64,000 nt of DNA from Lysobacterales bacterium 15-68-25 (GCA_002279065.1 NCKB01000006.1:124001-188000); one strand, 5' to 3'. Shown: positions 37,984-46,835, numbered from the stretch's first letter. Notes: generated by a model not told the origin, from the letters alone. A program made the numbers and translations.

Positions 37984-39024
37984 TCAGCGGGCTTTGTTGG
38001 TTGATGTCTTGCCGTGCGGACGAGCGCCGCAGCTGTCGCGCACCACGATCTCGCAGCCGAGGATGTCGGCGTCCGGCGTGGTGGCCTGGTCGGTTGCATC
38101 CAGCAGAGCGGCCAGTCGCTCGAGGGCACTCCGTCCCAGGTCCACGATGCGTACCTGCACCGTGGTCAAAGCGGGTGTGACGTAACGCGCGATGGGGATG
38201 TCATCGAAGCCGGTCACCGCGACTTCGCCGGGGACGTCCACGCCGCCCTCGCGCAGGGCGAGCAGGCAGCCGATCGCCATCATGTCGTTGGCCGCGAAAA
38301 CCGCCCGCGGAAGCCGTCCCGACGCCAGCAGCTCGCGGCCGGCGCGGTAGCCCGATTCCTCGGTGAATTCGCCGCGGATGACGCGCAGCGGCGCACCCGG
38401 TGCGAATTCGGCCATCGCGGCGCGGTATCCGTCTTCGCGCTGCTGCGCGTCGAAGTTGTCCTGCGGGCCGGCCACGAGGGCGATGTCGCGATAGCCGCAG
38501 GTCACCGCCAGGTGCCGCACCATGGCGTGGGCGCCGCCGTAGTTGTCGATATTGAGCACCGGATAGCGCCGGCCCCGCAGCGGGCTGTTCAGCAGCACCG
38601 TGGGCAGCGATTCGGGCAGGTTCGCGTGCAGGAATGAGGCATCGGCGCGTGGCGACAGGATGATCATCCCGTCGACCCGACCGCGCATGGTGCGCAGCGC
38701 GGCGGCCCCGTCGTCCACGCCGTCGTGCGCGCTGGACACCAGCAGGTGCAGCCCGCGGGCACGTGCGGCCAGATCGATGCCGCGGATCAGTTCGGAGAAG
38801 AACTCGCCGTACATGTCCGGCAGCAGCGCACCGATGGTGTGCGTGCGCCGAGTGATCAGGCTGCGCGCCGCTCCGTGCGGCATGTAGCGCAGGCGCGCCG
38901 CGACCTCGCGGATCCGCTTCTCGGTCTCGGCGGTGACGCCGCCCGTGCCATTGAGCGCGCGCGACACCGAAGCCACGGACACACCGGCTTCCCGCGCCAC
39001 GTCTTTGATGGTCACTGTCGTCAC
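37984..39024 (-). CDS. LacI-family transcriptional repressor
   Basis: A 346-residue regulator. HTH with TIKDVAREAGVSVASVSRAL at residues 4-23, then a periplasmic-binding-protein-like sensor (IGALLPDMYGEFF, AVTGFDDIPIARYV, TTVQ). GTG 39024 gives the normal LacI start; the longer upstream frame is not conserved-looking. It is first in the leftward glycan locus, with palindromes upstream consistent with autorepression. The effector is likely a sugar from the imported glycan. Confidence 0.92.
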   Translation of the reverse strand: MTTVTIKDVAREAGVSVASVSRALNGTGGVTAETEKRIREVAARLRYMPHGAARSLITRRTHTIGALLPDMYGEFFSELIRGIDLAARARGLHLLVSSAHDGVDDGAAALRTMRGRVDGMIILSPRADASFLHANLPESLPTVLLNSPLRGRRYPVLNIDNYGGAHAMVRHLAVTCGYRDIALVAGPQDNFDAQQREDGYRAAMAEFAPGAPLRVIRGEFTEESGYRAGRELLASGRLPRAVFAANDMMAIGCLLALREGGVDVPGEVAVTGFDDIPIARYVTPALTTVQVRIVDLGRSALERLAALLDATDQATTPDADILGCEIVVRDSCGARPHGKTSTNKAR

Positions 39025-39068
39025 GATTCCGCCTTTTTCGTTGCGCCGGGCCCCCGCGCAGGGCGGAA

Positions 39069-39107
39069 CGTAAACGTTTTCATCGCGGCTTGTAAAGCTT
39101 TTGCAAA
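39069..39107. promoter_or_regulatory. Two LacI-type operator candidates upstream of lacI
   Basis: GTAAACGTTTTC (39070-39081) has the AAACGTTT core typical of LacI-family operators. TTGTAAAGCTTTTGCAA (39090-39106) is a second imperfect palindrome 20 bases away. Both lie 45-85 bases upstream of the lacI GTG, suited to repressing the whole locus. Confidence 0.6.
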
Positions 39108-39331
39108 ACAAAGATTTGCTGCACCGCGAAAGGAAAAATCCACAACCAGAAGCTGGTTTCTCCGGAATTCGCGCGGCTACTGGCTCTCGACCTGGGTTGC
39201 GCGCCGGCCGTGTCGTCATGCGGTGCAGCAAGCATCGGTTTCCCGGCTGGGCATGACTCGCGGTCCGACGCCTCAAGGGCGGCGCGGGCACGCCGATAAG
39301 CGCTTGAAAGTCCCCACCTGTCGTTCGGGGC

Positions 39332-39347
39332 TGTGGTGCAGATCACA
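39332..39347. promoter_or_regulatory. CRP/Clp-like binding site
   Basis: TGTGG-TGCAGA-TCACA matches TGTGA-N6-TCACA with one change. Its centre is about 47 bases before the start predicted from TAAAAT at 39375-39380. In Xanthomonas the homologue Clp responds to cyclic-di-GMP; CRP in other groups to cyclic AMP. Confidence 0.6.
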
Positions 39348-39425
39348 GTCCGACGGCTGGACGGAGAGCGTCGTTAAAATTAAATTAATCAAAGCGCGCA
39401 CATGCATCTGTATTCTTATCTTGCA

Positions 39426-39460
39426 AATTCAGATAGAAAAGTTACGTAAGCAACTGAATT
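39426..39460 (+). promoter_or_regulatory. Hairpin next to the start codon of the SPFH gene
   Basis: AATTCAG (39426-39432) and CTGAATT (39454-39460) flank a 21-base loop and end three bases before ATG 39464. No Shine-Dalgarno is visible, so the stem may control access to the start. Confidence 0.35.
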
Positions 39461-39463
39461 GAA

Positions 39464-39922
39464 ATGAACACCACCTTGGCCATCGTCATCCTTGCTGCCG
39501 TCGCCGCGCTCGTCGCCGCGGCGATGCGGCGGGTGCCGGCCGGCCAGGTGCACAGCCTCTACCGTCGCGGCCAGCCGCTGCGATTGCTGGAGCCGGGCAC
39601 GCACTGGGTGGTGCCTGGCCTGGATCGCATCGGTCACCGCATCGATCTCGGTGGACAGGTGCTGCGTTTCGAGCAGCCGCAGGCCGACAGCCACGAGTTG
39701 CGCGGCACCGTCTACTGGCAGGTGCTCGAGCCGGAGCGCGCCGAGGCGACCATCGACGAAGCGCCGCAACTGATCCGTCGCGGGGCGCTCGCTGCGCTTG
39801 GTGAGTCGCCGGTGGCCACCGCCGACCGCCGCGACCTCGGCAGTCGCATGAAGCAGGCCCTCAACGGCGCCCTGCGCGAGCGTGGCCTGATGGTCACCCG
39901 GGTGGAATTGGAAATCGCATGA
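39464..39922 (+). CDS. Short SPFH/band-7 domain protein
   Basis: A 152-residue protein with one N-terminal helix (about residues 4-21) followed by an SPFH core (VPAGQVHSLYRRGQPLRLLEPGTHWVVPGLDR). It lacks the coiled coil and oligomerisation tail of HflK, HflC or flotillins, so it is a mini member. Role unknown, perhaps membrane microdomain or proteolysis control. It is divergent from lacI. Confidence 0.75.
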   Translation: MNTTLAIVILAAVAALVAAAMRRVPAGQVHSLYRRGQPLRLLEPGTHWVVPGLDRIGHRIDLGGQVLRFEQPQADSHELRGTVYWQVLEPERAEATIDEAPQLIRRGALAALGESPVATADRRDLGSRMKQALNGALRERGLMVTRVELEIA

Positions 39923-39982
39923 ATCCGTAGCGCGCCGAGCCGCCTCCAGAGCGGCTGCGCGAAGGGGACTTGCGTGATCGCG

Positions 39983-40007
39983 AACCCGCTTCGGCGGGTT
40001 TTCTTTT
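39983..40007 (+). terminator. Rho-independent terminator before rsmG
   Basis: Stem AACCCGC/GCGGGTT (39983-39989 with 39994-40000), loop TTCG, then a T-rich tail. It ends the SPFH transcript and isolates rsmG-parA-parB. Confidence 0.85.
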
Positions 40008-40058
40008 GCCCGTGACGCGCCCGATACTGATCGGCCGAACCGTCCGTGTGGAATCGAG

Positions 40059-40715
40059 ATGACTGACCGCGCCGCCCTGCAACATCGCCTGGAACAGGGC
40101 ATCGCCGCGCTCGGCCTGCGGCTGCCGGACAACGCCGAGGGGCGCCTGCTCGACTACCTGGATCTGCTGGTGCGTTGGAACGCCACCTACAACCTCACCG
40201 CGGTGCGTGATCCGGCCGAGATGGTGACCCGTCACCTGCTCGATTCGCTGGCGATCCTGCCGTTCGTGTCGGGAGCGACCCTGGCCGACCTCGGCACCGG
40301 ACCGGGGCTGCCCGGCATCGTGCTGGCGATCGCCGCACCGGGACGGGCGATCACCCTGGTCGACTCCAACGGCAAGAAGGTCCGCTTCCTGCGCGAAGCG
40401 ATCCGCAGCCTGAAGCTGGAAGGCGTGCAGGCGGTGCAGTCGCGGGTGGAGGATGTGCAGGGCCAGTTCGACTGCATCACCGCCCGCGCCTTCGCCACGC
40501 TGGCGGATATGCTGGGCTGGGGCGGGCATCTGCTTGCCCCCGATGGCCGCTGGCTGGCCATGAAGGGGCGCCGGCCGGACGACGAGCTGGAGGCGCTGCC
40601 GCCGGGCTTCGTGCTCGATTCGATGCACGCGCTGGCGGTGCCCGGGCTCGAGGGCGAGCGCCACCTGGCGGTGATCCGTCGTGCCGGGGCCGCCCCGGGC
40701 CCGGCAGCCTGTTAA
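40059..40715 (+). CDS. rsmG: 16S rRNA m7G527 methyltransferase RsmG (GidB)
   Basis: A 218-residue SAM-dependent enzyme methylating G527 of 16S rRNA. Features are RWNATYNLTAVRDPAEMVTRHLLDSL, the SAM motif ADLGTGPGLPGIVLA and ITARAFATLADML. It precedes parA and parB as in many chromosomes, but mnmG is not adjacent. Confidence 0.95.
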   Translation: MTDRAALQHRLEQGIAALGLRLPDNAEGRLLDYLDLLVRWNATYNLTAVRDPAEMVTRHLLDSLAILPFVSGATLADLGTGPGLPGIVLAIAAPGRAITLVDSNGKKVRFLREAIRSLKLEGVQAVQSRVEDVQGQFDCITARAFATLADMLGWGGHLLAPDGRWLAMKGRRPDDELEALPPGFVLDSMHALAVPGLEGERHLAVIRRAGAAPGPAAC

Positions 40716-40754
40716 TCTACCTGCCTTTTCGGCCGCGCACGGTAACGACCACTC

Positions 40755-41603
40755 ATGGCTCGCATCATCGCTGTCGCCAACCAGAAGGGCGGCGTCGGCA
40801 AGACCACCACCGCCGTCAACCTTGCCGCCGCACTGGCCGCGGCGAAGCGCAAGGTGCTGCTGGTCGACCTCGATCCGCAGGGCAACGCGACGATGGCCTC
40901 GGGCGTGGACAAGAACCTGGCCAAGCCGAACGGCTGCGAGGTGCTGCTGGACGAGGCGCCGATCGAGCGGGCGATCGTCACCACCGAGGCGCACTATGAC
41001 CTGCTGCCCGGCAACGGCGACCTCACCGCCGCCGAGCTCAAGCTGATGGACGCGCTGGCGCGCGAGAGCCGGCTCAAGGAACAGCTGGCCAAGGTGGCCG
41101 GCAAGTACGACACGATCCTGATCGACTGCCCGCCCTCGCTGCACCTGCTCACGCTAAACGCGCTGACCGCGGCCGATGGGCTGCTGATACCGGTGCAGTG
41201 CGAGTATTTCGCGCTGGAGGGCCTGTCCAGCCTGCTCGACACGGTCAAGGCGGTGCGGGCACGGCTGAACCCGGGGCTGGAGATCGAGGGCCTGCTGCGC
41301 ACCATGTACGACGTGCGCAACAACCTGGGCAACGAGGTCTCGGCGCAGCTCACCCAGCACTTCGGCGACAAGGTGCTGCGTTCGATCATCCCTCGCAACG
41401 TGCGCCTGGCCGAGGCGCCCAGCCACGGCCAGCCGATTCACCTTTATGACCGCAGCTCGCGCGGCGCGATCGCCTACATCGGCCTGGCCGGCGAGATCAT
41501 CCGCCGCGAGCGCGGCGCCCAGGCGGCGCTCGCCGCGCTGGGCGAAATGCACGACGATCCGACCGCCGCGCACGACGCGACGATCGATCTTCACCAGGAG
41601 TAA
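40755..41603 (+). CDS. parA: Chromosome-partitioning ATPase ParA (Soj)
   Basis: A 282-residue P-loop ATPase. The deviant Walker A is KGGVGKTT (residues 11-18), Walker A' is LVDLDPQGN, and Walker B is ILIDCPPSLHLLTLNAL. It drives segregation of origin regions together with ParB. Chromosomal type, starting MARIIAVANQKGG. Followed two bases later by parB. Confidence 0.96.
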   Translation: MARIIAVANQKGGVGKTTTAVNLAAALAAAKRKVLLVDLDPQGNATMASGVDKNLAKPNGCEVLLDEAPIERAIVTTEAHYDLLPGNGDLTAAELKLMDALARESRLKEQLAKVAGKYDTILIDCPPSLHLLTLNALTAADGLLIPVQCEYFALEGLSSLLDTVKAVRARLNPGLEIEGLLRTMYDVRNNLGNEVSAQLTQHFGDKVLRSIIPRNVRLAEAPSHGQPIHLYDRSSRGAIAYIGLAGEIIRRERGAQAALAALGEMHDDPTAAHDATIDLHQE

Positions 41604-41605
41604 GC

Positions 41606-42475
41606 ATGGCTGCGAAGAAGCGTGGACTGGGACGCGGGCTCGATGCCCTGCTGGGCGGCGACGGGGCCGGCACTCCGTCGGTGATCGAGCAGGAGGGCGA
41701 GCTGCGCACCCTGCCGATCCAGCAGATCCAGCCCGGCAAGTACCAGCCGCGGCGCCACTGGAACGACGAGGCGCTGGACGAGCTTGCCGCCTCGATCAAG
41801 GCGCAGGGCCTGATCCAGCCGGTGGTGGTCCGCGCGCTGGGCAAGGGCAGCTACGAGCTGATCGCCGGCGAGCGCCGCTGGCGCGCCGCGCAGCGGGCGC
41901 AGATGAGCGAGATCCCGGCGCTGGTGAAGGACGTACCGGAAGTCGCCGTGCCGGCGATGGCGCTGATCGAGAACATCCAGCGCCAGGACCTCACTCCGCT
42001 GGAGGAGGCCGACGCGCTGAAGCGGCTGATCGAGGATTTCGAGCTCACCCACCAGCAGGCCGCCGACGCGGTCGGTCGCTCGCGCGCTGCGGTGTCCAAC
42101 CTGCTGCGCCTGACCGACCTGCCCGCGGCGATCAAGAAGTTGCTGGACGAGGGCAAGCTGGAGATGGGCCACGCGCGCTGCCTGCTCACCCTGGACGAGG
42201 CGGTCGCCGTGCCGCTGGCGCGCCAGGCCTCCACCCTGGGCTGGACCGTGCGCGAGCTGGAGGATGCGGCACGCAAGGCGCAGAGCGCGCCCAAGGGCAA
42301 GGCCAAGGCGGCCGCCGGCGCGCGCGATCCCAACATCGATGCGCTGGAGCGCGAGCTGGCCGAGCGCTTCTCCACCCGCGTGGAGCTGGCGCAGGGTCGC
42401 GGCGGCCGCGGCAAGCTGGTGATCCACTACCACAGCCACGACGAGCTCGACGGCATCCTCGGCAAGATCCGCTGA
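41606..42475 (+). CDS. parB: Chromosome-partitioning protein ParB (Spo0J)
   Basis: A 289-residue CTPase and parS-binding protein. RGLGRGLDALLG at the start, then the ParB N domain with GERRWRAAQRA and IENIQRQDLTPLEEA, an HTH with DAVGRSRAAVSNLLRL, and a C-terminal dimerisation domain. I saw no clear TGTTTCACGTGAAACA parS site in the window. Confidence 0.96.
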   Translation: MAAKKRGLGRGLDALLGGDGAGTPSVIEQEGELRTLPIQQIQPGKYQPRRHWNDEALDELAASIKAQGLIQPVVVRALGKGSYELIAGERRWRAAQRAQMSEIPALVKDVPEVAVPAMALIENIQRQDLTPLEEADALKRLIEDFELTHQQAADAVGRSRAAVSNLLRLTDLPAAIKKLLDEGKLEMGHARCLLTLDEAVAVPLARQASTLGWTVRELEDAARKAQSAPKGKAKAAAGARDPNIDALERELAERFSTRVELAQGRGGRGKLVIHYHSHDELDGILGKIR

Positions 42476-42477
42476 CC

Positions 42478-42531
42478 GTCCGGCACTTCGCGCCGGACTG
42501 CGGCTCCACTGCCGCGTGCCGGGCGGCAGTG
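42478..42531 (+). terminator. Two hairpins after parB
   Basis: GTCCGGC/GCCGGAC (42478-42484 with 42492-42498) and CACTGCCGC/GCGGCAGTG (42507-42515 with 42523-42531). There is no T-run; the pair may end or protect the rsmG-parAB message. Confidence 0.45.
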
Positions 42532-42543
42532 CGCGCTTGGCGG

Positions 42544-42549
42544 TAAACT
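42544..42549 (+). promoter_or_regulatory. -10 box upstream of GT2 gene
   Basis: TAAACT 45 bases before ATG 42595. The -35 is weak. Confidence 0.35.
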
Positions 42550-42594
42550 CTTGCGCCGCCTATCGCCGCGGCGCGTTTTTCCAAGGCCCGACCC

Positions 42595-43311
42595 ATGCCC
42601 CAGCTTTCCGTCGTCGTCCCCGTCTTCAACGAGCGCGACAACATCCCGCCCCTGCTCGCCGAGATCGCCACCGCACTCCGCGGCAAGGTCGATTACGAAG
42701 TGATCTACGTCGACGACGATTCCACCGACGACAGCCGGCAGGTACTGGCCGCGCAGAAGGCGCTTCACCCTGAGCTGCGCGTCCTGCACCACGTCACCCG
42801 CTCCGGCCAGAGCACGGCAGTGTGGAACGGCGTGCGCGCCGCGACCGCACCATGGATCGCCACGCTGGACGGCGACGGCCAGAACGACCCGGCCGACATC
42901 CCCAAGCTGCTGGCCGCGCGCGACTCCGCTGCGCCGGCGGTGCGGCTGTTCGCCGGCTGGCGTACCACGCGCCGGGACAGTTTCAACAAGCGCATCTCCT
43001 CCAAGGTCGCCAATGCGGTGCGCTCGCGCATGCTCAAGGACGCCACGCCGGACACCGGCTGCGGCCTGAAACTGTTCGAGCGGGAGGTGTTCCTGCGCCT
43101 GCCCTACTTCGACCACATGCATCGCTACCTGCCGGCGCTGGTCAAGCGTGCCGGGTTCCAGAGCACCAGCGTGCCGGTTGGGCACCGGCCGCGCACGGCG
43201 GGCACCTCCAAGTACGGCATGCTCGATCGCCTGTGGGTGGGCCTGGCGGACCTGCGCGGCGTGGCCTGGCTGATGCGCCGGGGCAAGGTGACCGCCGTCG
43301 AAGAGCTGTAA
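42595..43311 (+). CDS. Glycosyltransferase family 2, dolichol-phosphate-mannosyltransferase-like
   Basis: A 238-residue GT2 enzyme with a GT-A fold: LSVVVPVFNERDN, VDDDSTDDS, ATLDGDGQNDP and GWRTTRRD. No membrane helices, so similar to soluble Dpm1-type enzymes that charge polyprenyl phosphate with a sugar. The substrate is likely undecaprenyl phosphate, possibly for lipid or glycan decoration. Confidence 0.85.
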   Translation: MPQLSVVVPVFNERDNIPPLLAEIATALRGKVDYEVIYVDDDSTDDSRQVLAAQKALHPELRVLHHVTRSGQSTAVWNGVRAATAPWIATLDGDGQNDPADIPKLLAARDSAAPAVRLFAGWRTTRRDSFNKRISSKVANAVRSRMLKDATPDTGCGLKLFEREVFLRLPYFDHMHRYLPALVKRAGFQSTSVPVGHRPRTAGTSKYGMLDRLWVGLADLRGVAWLMRRGKVTAVEEL

Positions 43312-43389
43312 CGGCGTTCACGCCGCCTTAGCCCGACCCGGCTTGCCGGGGGCGTAAGCTTGGGCTTTCCCGAGCGCACGGAGCGGCGC

Positions 43390-43758
43390 ATGGGCATCCG
43401 GGTCAAGCGCATCTATCTTCCTCCCGATCCTGCCGACGGCCGGCGGGTGCTGGTCGATCGGCTGTGGCCGCGCGGCCTGCGCAAGGAGGCGGCCGCGCTC
43501 GACGGCTGGGTTCGCGAAGTGGCCCCCTCGCCGACGCTGCGCCGCTGGTTCGGCCACGATCCCTCGCGCTGGGAGGCGTTCCGCCATCGCTATGCCGCGG
43601 AGTTGGACGGCCTGGCCGAGTTCTGGCGGCCACTGGCCGGGCAGGCCATGCGCCGGCGATTGACTCTCCTGTACGCCGCGCGCGACGAGGAACACAACCA
43701 CGCGCTGGTGCTCAAGGCCTATCTGGAGCACTGGCTGCATGGTCACGGACCGCGCTGA
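43390..43758 (+). CDS. DUF488 family protein
   Basis: A 122-residue protein with the DUF488 signature VKRIYLPPD, VLVDRLWPRGL and WFGHDPSRWEAFRHRY. Found widely in bacteria; function unknown. Convergent with the patatin gene; start ATG 43390 within GGAGCGGCGC context. Confidence 0.9.
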   Translation: MGIRVKRIYLPPDPADGRRVLVDRLWPRGLRKEAAALDGWVREVAPSPTLRRWFGHDPSRWEAFRHRYAAELDGLAEFWRPLAGQAMRRRLTLLYAARDEEHNHALVLKAYLEHWLHGHGPR

Positions 43759-43764
43759 GCCGGA

Positions 43765-44730
43765 CTAGTCGGCGGTCTCCGCAGGAGGTGACCCCTCGCG
43801 TTCGTGCCAGAGGCGCAGCGCCTCGCGTGCGCGGTGGCGCCCCAGCTCGATCAGCTCTCTCGCGCGATGGAACTCGAATGCGGTGGAGACGTTGCGCGGC
43901 ATCTGGATCAGCAGGTCCGGCACGTACGCCGCCAGGCGCAGGCGCGACAGGTTGGCCTGCATCAGGTCCATCGACTGGTTGAGCAGCTCCAGCGCGCCGG
44001 GTGCGGCCTCTCGCGGGACACCGGAGCCGGCAGGCAGCAGCTTGCCGAGCCACTCGCCAATCCGCCCGCGGTGGCTCTCGTCGTCGTGCGCCTCCTGGGG
44101 CTCCGCCTGGGCGCGTTCGGCCGGGCCATCCACGCTCACGGCGAACAGGTAGTCCGCGTGCTCGCGGATCAGCGGCGTCACCGGCACCGGGTTGAGCAGG
44201 GCGCCATCGACCAGCAACCGGCCGCCGAGGCGGTGCGGGCGGAAGATGGTGGGAATGGCGATCGACGCCCGGATCGCGTCGAACAGCGAGCCACGGGTGA
44301 TCCAGACCTCGCGCTCGCGATCCAGGTCGGTAGCCACCGCCGTGAACGCCAGTGGCAGGTCCTCGATATGCACGTCGCCGATCAGTTGGCGCAGCGTGCC
44401 GATGATCTTCTCGCCTTTGATCAGGCCGCCGCCGGTGAAGGTCCAGTCCAGCAGGCGCAGCACGTCGAGCTTGGCCAGGGTGGAAACCCAGTCGCGGTAG
44501 ACGTCGAGCTTGCCCATGGCGTAGATGCCGCCGATCAGGGCCCCCATCGAGCTGCCGGCGATCGCCACGACCTCATATCCGGCCGCTTCGATCTCCTCGA
44601 TCGCACCGATGTGGGCCAGTCCCTTGGCGCCCCCGGCCCCGAGCGCCAGCGCGACTGTGGGGCGGCCCGAGGGGCCGCCGGCCGGCGCGGTGGTCTGGAT
44701 GTCGTGCTCGGGGGGATCGATGTCGGCCAT
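43765..44730 (-). CDS. RssA-like patatin family protein
   Basis: A 321-residue patatin. Oxyanion loop ALGAGGAKGLAHIGAI, nucleophile in AGSSMGALIGG, DGALLNPVPV for the Asp. A 40-residue Ala/Pro-rich N-terminus precedes the domain. It lacks the CNB domain of the larger patatin at 19093. The long in-frame extension upstream of ATG 44730 is not coding. Likely a phospholipase or esterase of unknown substrate. Confidence 0.9.
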   Translation of the reverse strand: MADIDPPEHDIQTTAPAGGPSGRPTVALALGAGGAKGLAHIGAIEEIEAAGYEVVAIAGSSMGALIGGIYAMGKLDVYRDWVSTLAKLDVLRLLDWTFTGGGLIKGEKIIGTLRQLIGDVHIEDLPLAFTAVATDLDREREVWITRGSLFDAIRASIAIPTIFRPHRLGGRLLVDGALLNPVPVTPLIREHADYLFAVSVDGPAERAQAEPQEAHDDESHRGRIGEWLGKLLPAGSGVPREAAPGALELLNQSMDLMQANLSRLRLAAYVPDLLIQMPRNVSTAFEFHRARELIELGRHRAREALRLWHEREGSPPAETAD

Positions 44731-44961
44731 GGTGTCGCGGCGTAAGGGCGCTCCATAACATTGTGAAAACGCCCGGTTTCCGTACGATGCCAGAAAGGCG
44801 CCGCAGCGGCGACCGCGTCGACCGCCGGCTGGCGGGACGCCGCGGATGCTCCGCGCGAGGCGCCGGCCTGTCTCCCTGGGAAGTTCTGTCTCGATGCGAT
44901 ACCTCATGCGACGACCGCTCCGCGCGGCTGCCCGGCGATCCGCTGTCCCTGGGGAGGGCGC

Positions 44962-46725
44962 ATGACCTGGCAGGCCTGGGCCACGGTGGCGGTGATCGTC
45001 GCCGCGATGGCGCTGTTCGCCAGCGAGAAGGTGCGCATCGACCTGGTTGCGCTGATGGCGCTGGCGGCGCTGGTGATCCTCGGCGTGGTGAGTCCCGCCG
45101 AGGCGCTGAGCGGCTTCAGCAACGAGGCGACGGTGACCGTGGCGGCGATGTTCGCGCTGAGCATGGGGATCGAGCGCTCCGGCGCGCTGGAACCGCTGAG
45201 CCGGCTGCTGGTGAAGATCCGCCGGCCCTGGCTGCTGACCCTGGCGCTGATGCTGGCGATCGCCCCGCTGGGTGCGTTCATCAAGAACATCGCCCTGGTG
45301 GCCACCTTCCTGCCGCTGGCGCTGAAGGTGTGCCAGCGTACCGGCACGTCCCCCGGGCGCGTGCTCATGCCGATGGCGTTCGCCGCGCAGATGGGCGGCG
45401 TGTGCACCCTGATCGGCACCTCGTCCAACCTGCTCGCCGACACCCTGGCGCAGAAGCACGGACTGCCGCCGTTCGGCGTATTCGAGTTCACCGAACTGGG
45501 CGCCATCCTTGCCGTGGTCGGTATCGTCTACCTGATGCTGGTGGGCCGCTGGCTGCTGCCGCGGCACATCCACACCGACCTGCCGGTGCAGGTGGAGATC
45601 GGCAAGTACGTCACCGAACTGGAGGTGACCGAAAGCTCCTCGCTGCTGGGCAAGAGCATCGCCGATGCGGGCTTGGGCGAGCGCTACGGCGTGTACCCGC
45701 TGGAGCTGCTGCGCGGCGATCGCCGCACCTGGTCGCCGCGTTCGCAGCAGATCGCCCGCGGCGACGTGCTGCTGGTCCGCGGCGACTGGGACAAGATCGA
45801 GGAGTTCCGCCGCCAGGCCGGGCTGCGCAACGCACCGGAAGGCCACTACGCGCATACCGACGACCGCCAGCGTGTGCTGGCCGAGATCATGGTCGCGCCG
45901 GCCAGCGCGCTGGAGGGCCGGCGCTTCGGCGAGACCGGCATCGGCTGGCGCTACGACGCGGTGGCGCTGGCGATCCACCGTCGTGGCCAGGTGCTGCGCG
46001 AGAAGCTCAGTGACGTGGCACTCGCGGTCGGCGACGTGCTGCTGGTGCTGGTGCCGGAAGAGGCGATGGCGAACCTGCGCAACGACGAGTCGCTGATCGT
46101 GCTGAGCGAACGGGAAAACGCGCGCAGCACGCCGCGCAAGGCGCTCTACGCGGTGGGCATCATGGCTGCAGTGATCATTGCCTCCGGCATGCGCTGGCTG
46201 CCGATCCCGATCGCCGCGATCTGCGGTGCCACGGCAATGGCGTTGGCCGGCTGCTTCGGCCGCAAGGACGTCTACGAGGGCATGGACTGGAAGATCGTGA
46301 TCCTGCTCGGCGCGATCCTGCCGCTGGGCGTGGCGATCGAGAAGAGCGGGCTGTCCACCGCGGTGGTGCACGCCGGGATGGCCGTGGTCGGCAGCCACGG
46401 ACCGCTGGCGGCGTTGTTCATGGTGTACCTGCTCACCGCCCTGCTCACCGAACTGATGGGGCACAACCCATCGGTGGTGCTGATGGTCGGCATCGCCGCC
46501 TCGGTGGCGCACGCGATACATGTGGATCCGCGCCCGTTCGTGGTGGCGGTGGCGTTTGCTGCGGCGACCTCGTTCGCCACGCCGGTCGGCTACCCGACCA
46601 ATACCATGGTGTATTACGCCGGTGGCTACCGTTTCACCGATTTCATGAAGGTCGGCATTCCGCTGATCCTGCTGTTCTGCGCACTGTCGATGTGGCTCAT
46701 CCCCCGCTTCTGGCCGTTCCACTAG
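44962..46725 (+). CDS. SLC13/DASS-type transporter with two TrkA-C domains
   Basis: A 587-residue membrane carrier. Some five helices, then two TrkA-C (RCK-C) domains (about residues 210-375, ELEVTESSSLLGKSI and EIMVAPASALEGRRFGE), then further helices. GTSSNLL and GYPTNTMVY are the paired SNT/PTN motifs of anion carriers. Substrate unknown (dicarboxylate, sulfate or other anion). The upstream 231-base region between it and the patatin gene holds hairpins at 44822-44835 and 44841-44855. Confidence 0.88.
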   Translation: MTWQAWATVAVIVAAMALFASEKVRIDLVALMALAALVILGVVSPAEALSGFSNEATVTVAAMFALSMGIERSGALEPLSRLLVKIRRPWLLTLALMLAIAPLGAFIKNIALVATFLPLALKVCQRTGTSPGRVLMPMAFAAQMGGVCTLIGTSSNLLADTLAQKHGLPPFGVFEFTELGAILAVVGIVYLMLVGRWLLPRHIHTDLPVQVEIGKYVTELEVTESSSLLGKSIADAGLGERYGVYPLELLRGDRRTWSPRSQQIARGDVLLVRGDWDKIEEFRRQAGLRNAPEGHYAHTDDRQRVLAEIMVAPASALEGRRFGETGIGWRYDAVALAIHRRGQVLREKLSDVALAVGDVLLVLVPEEAMANLRNDESLIVLSERENARSTPRKALYAVGIMAAVIIASGMRWLPIPIAAICGATAMALAGCFGRKDVYEGMDWKIVILLGAILPLGVAIEKSGLSTAVVHAGMAVVGSHGPLAALFMVYLLTALLTELMGHNPSVVLMVGIAASVAHAIHVDPRPFVVAVAFAAATSFATPVGYPTNTMVYYAGGYRFTDFMKVGIPLILLFCALSMWLIPRFWPFH

Positions 46726-46813
46726 AAAGCCGGTCAGGAGTCGGGGCGAAAGAGCCACCAAGAAATCAGGGTTTTCCTTCAGGTGATTATCGGGCGGCAG
46801 GCTAGGCTTGCCC

Positions 46814-46835
46814 GGCGCCCATGTACTCGGGCGCC
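46814..46835 (+). promoter_or_regulatory. Stem-loop in the leader of the peptide gene
   Basis: GGCGCCC (46814-46820) and GGGCGCC (46829-46835) with an eight-base loop, 22 bases before the peptide start codon and ahead of its ribosome binding site. A TAGGCT box (46803-46808) lies just upstream. Confidence 0.45.

Larger units (their letters stand above)
39025..39463. other. Regulatory interval between lacI and a divergent SPFH gene
   Basis: There is no gene in these 439 bases. It contains the LacI-type operators, a CRP/Clp-type site at 39332-39347, and an AT-rich tract around 39370-39460 with a TAAAAT box (39375-39380), much richer in A+T than the surroundings. Confidence 0.6.

Noticed and set aside
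34588-38004. 1138-codon rightward open frame opposite the halogenase and TonB receptor
   Set aside because: Mirror-frame artefact; composition is Val/Arg-rich with no domain.
40059-42475. Search for parS sites near parAB
   Set aside because: No TGTTTCACGTGAAACA or close variant seen in the window.
44822-44855. GC hairpins between patatin and SLC13 genes as a riboswitch
   Set aside because: Short stems without conserved riboswitch core elements.
46796-46811. Possible sigma54 promoter (GG...TTGC) upstream of the peptide gene
   Set aside because: The GG-GC spacing is two bases too long for sigma54.
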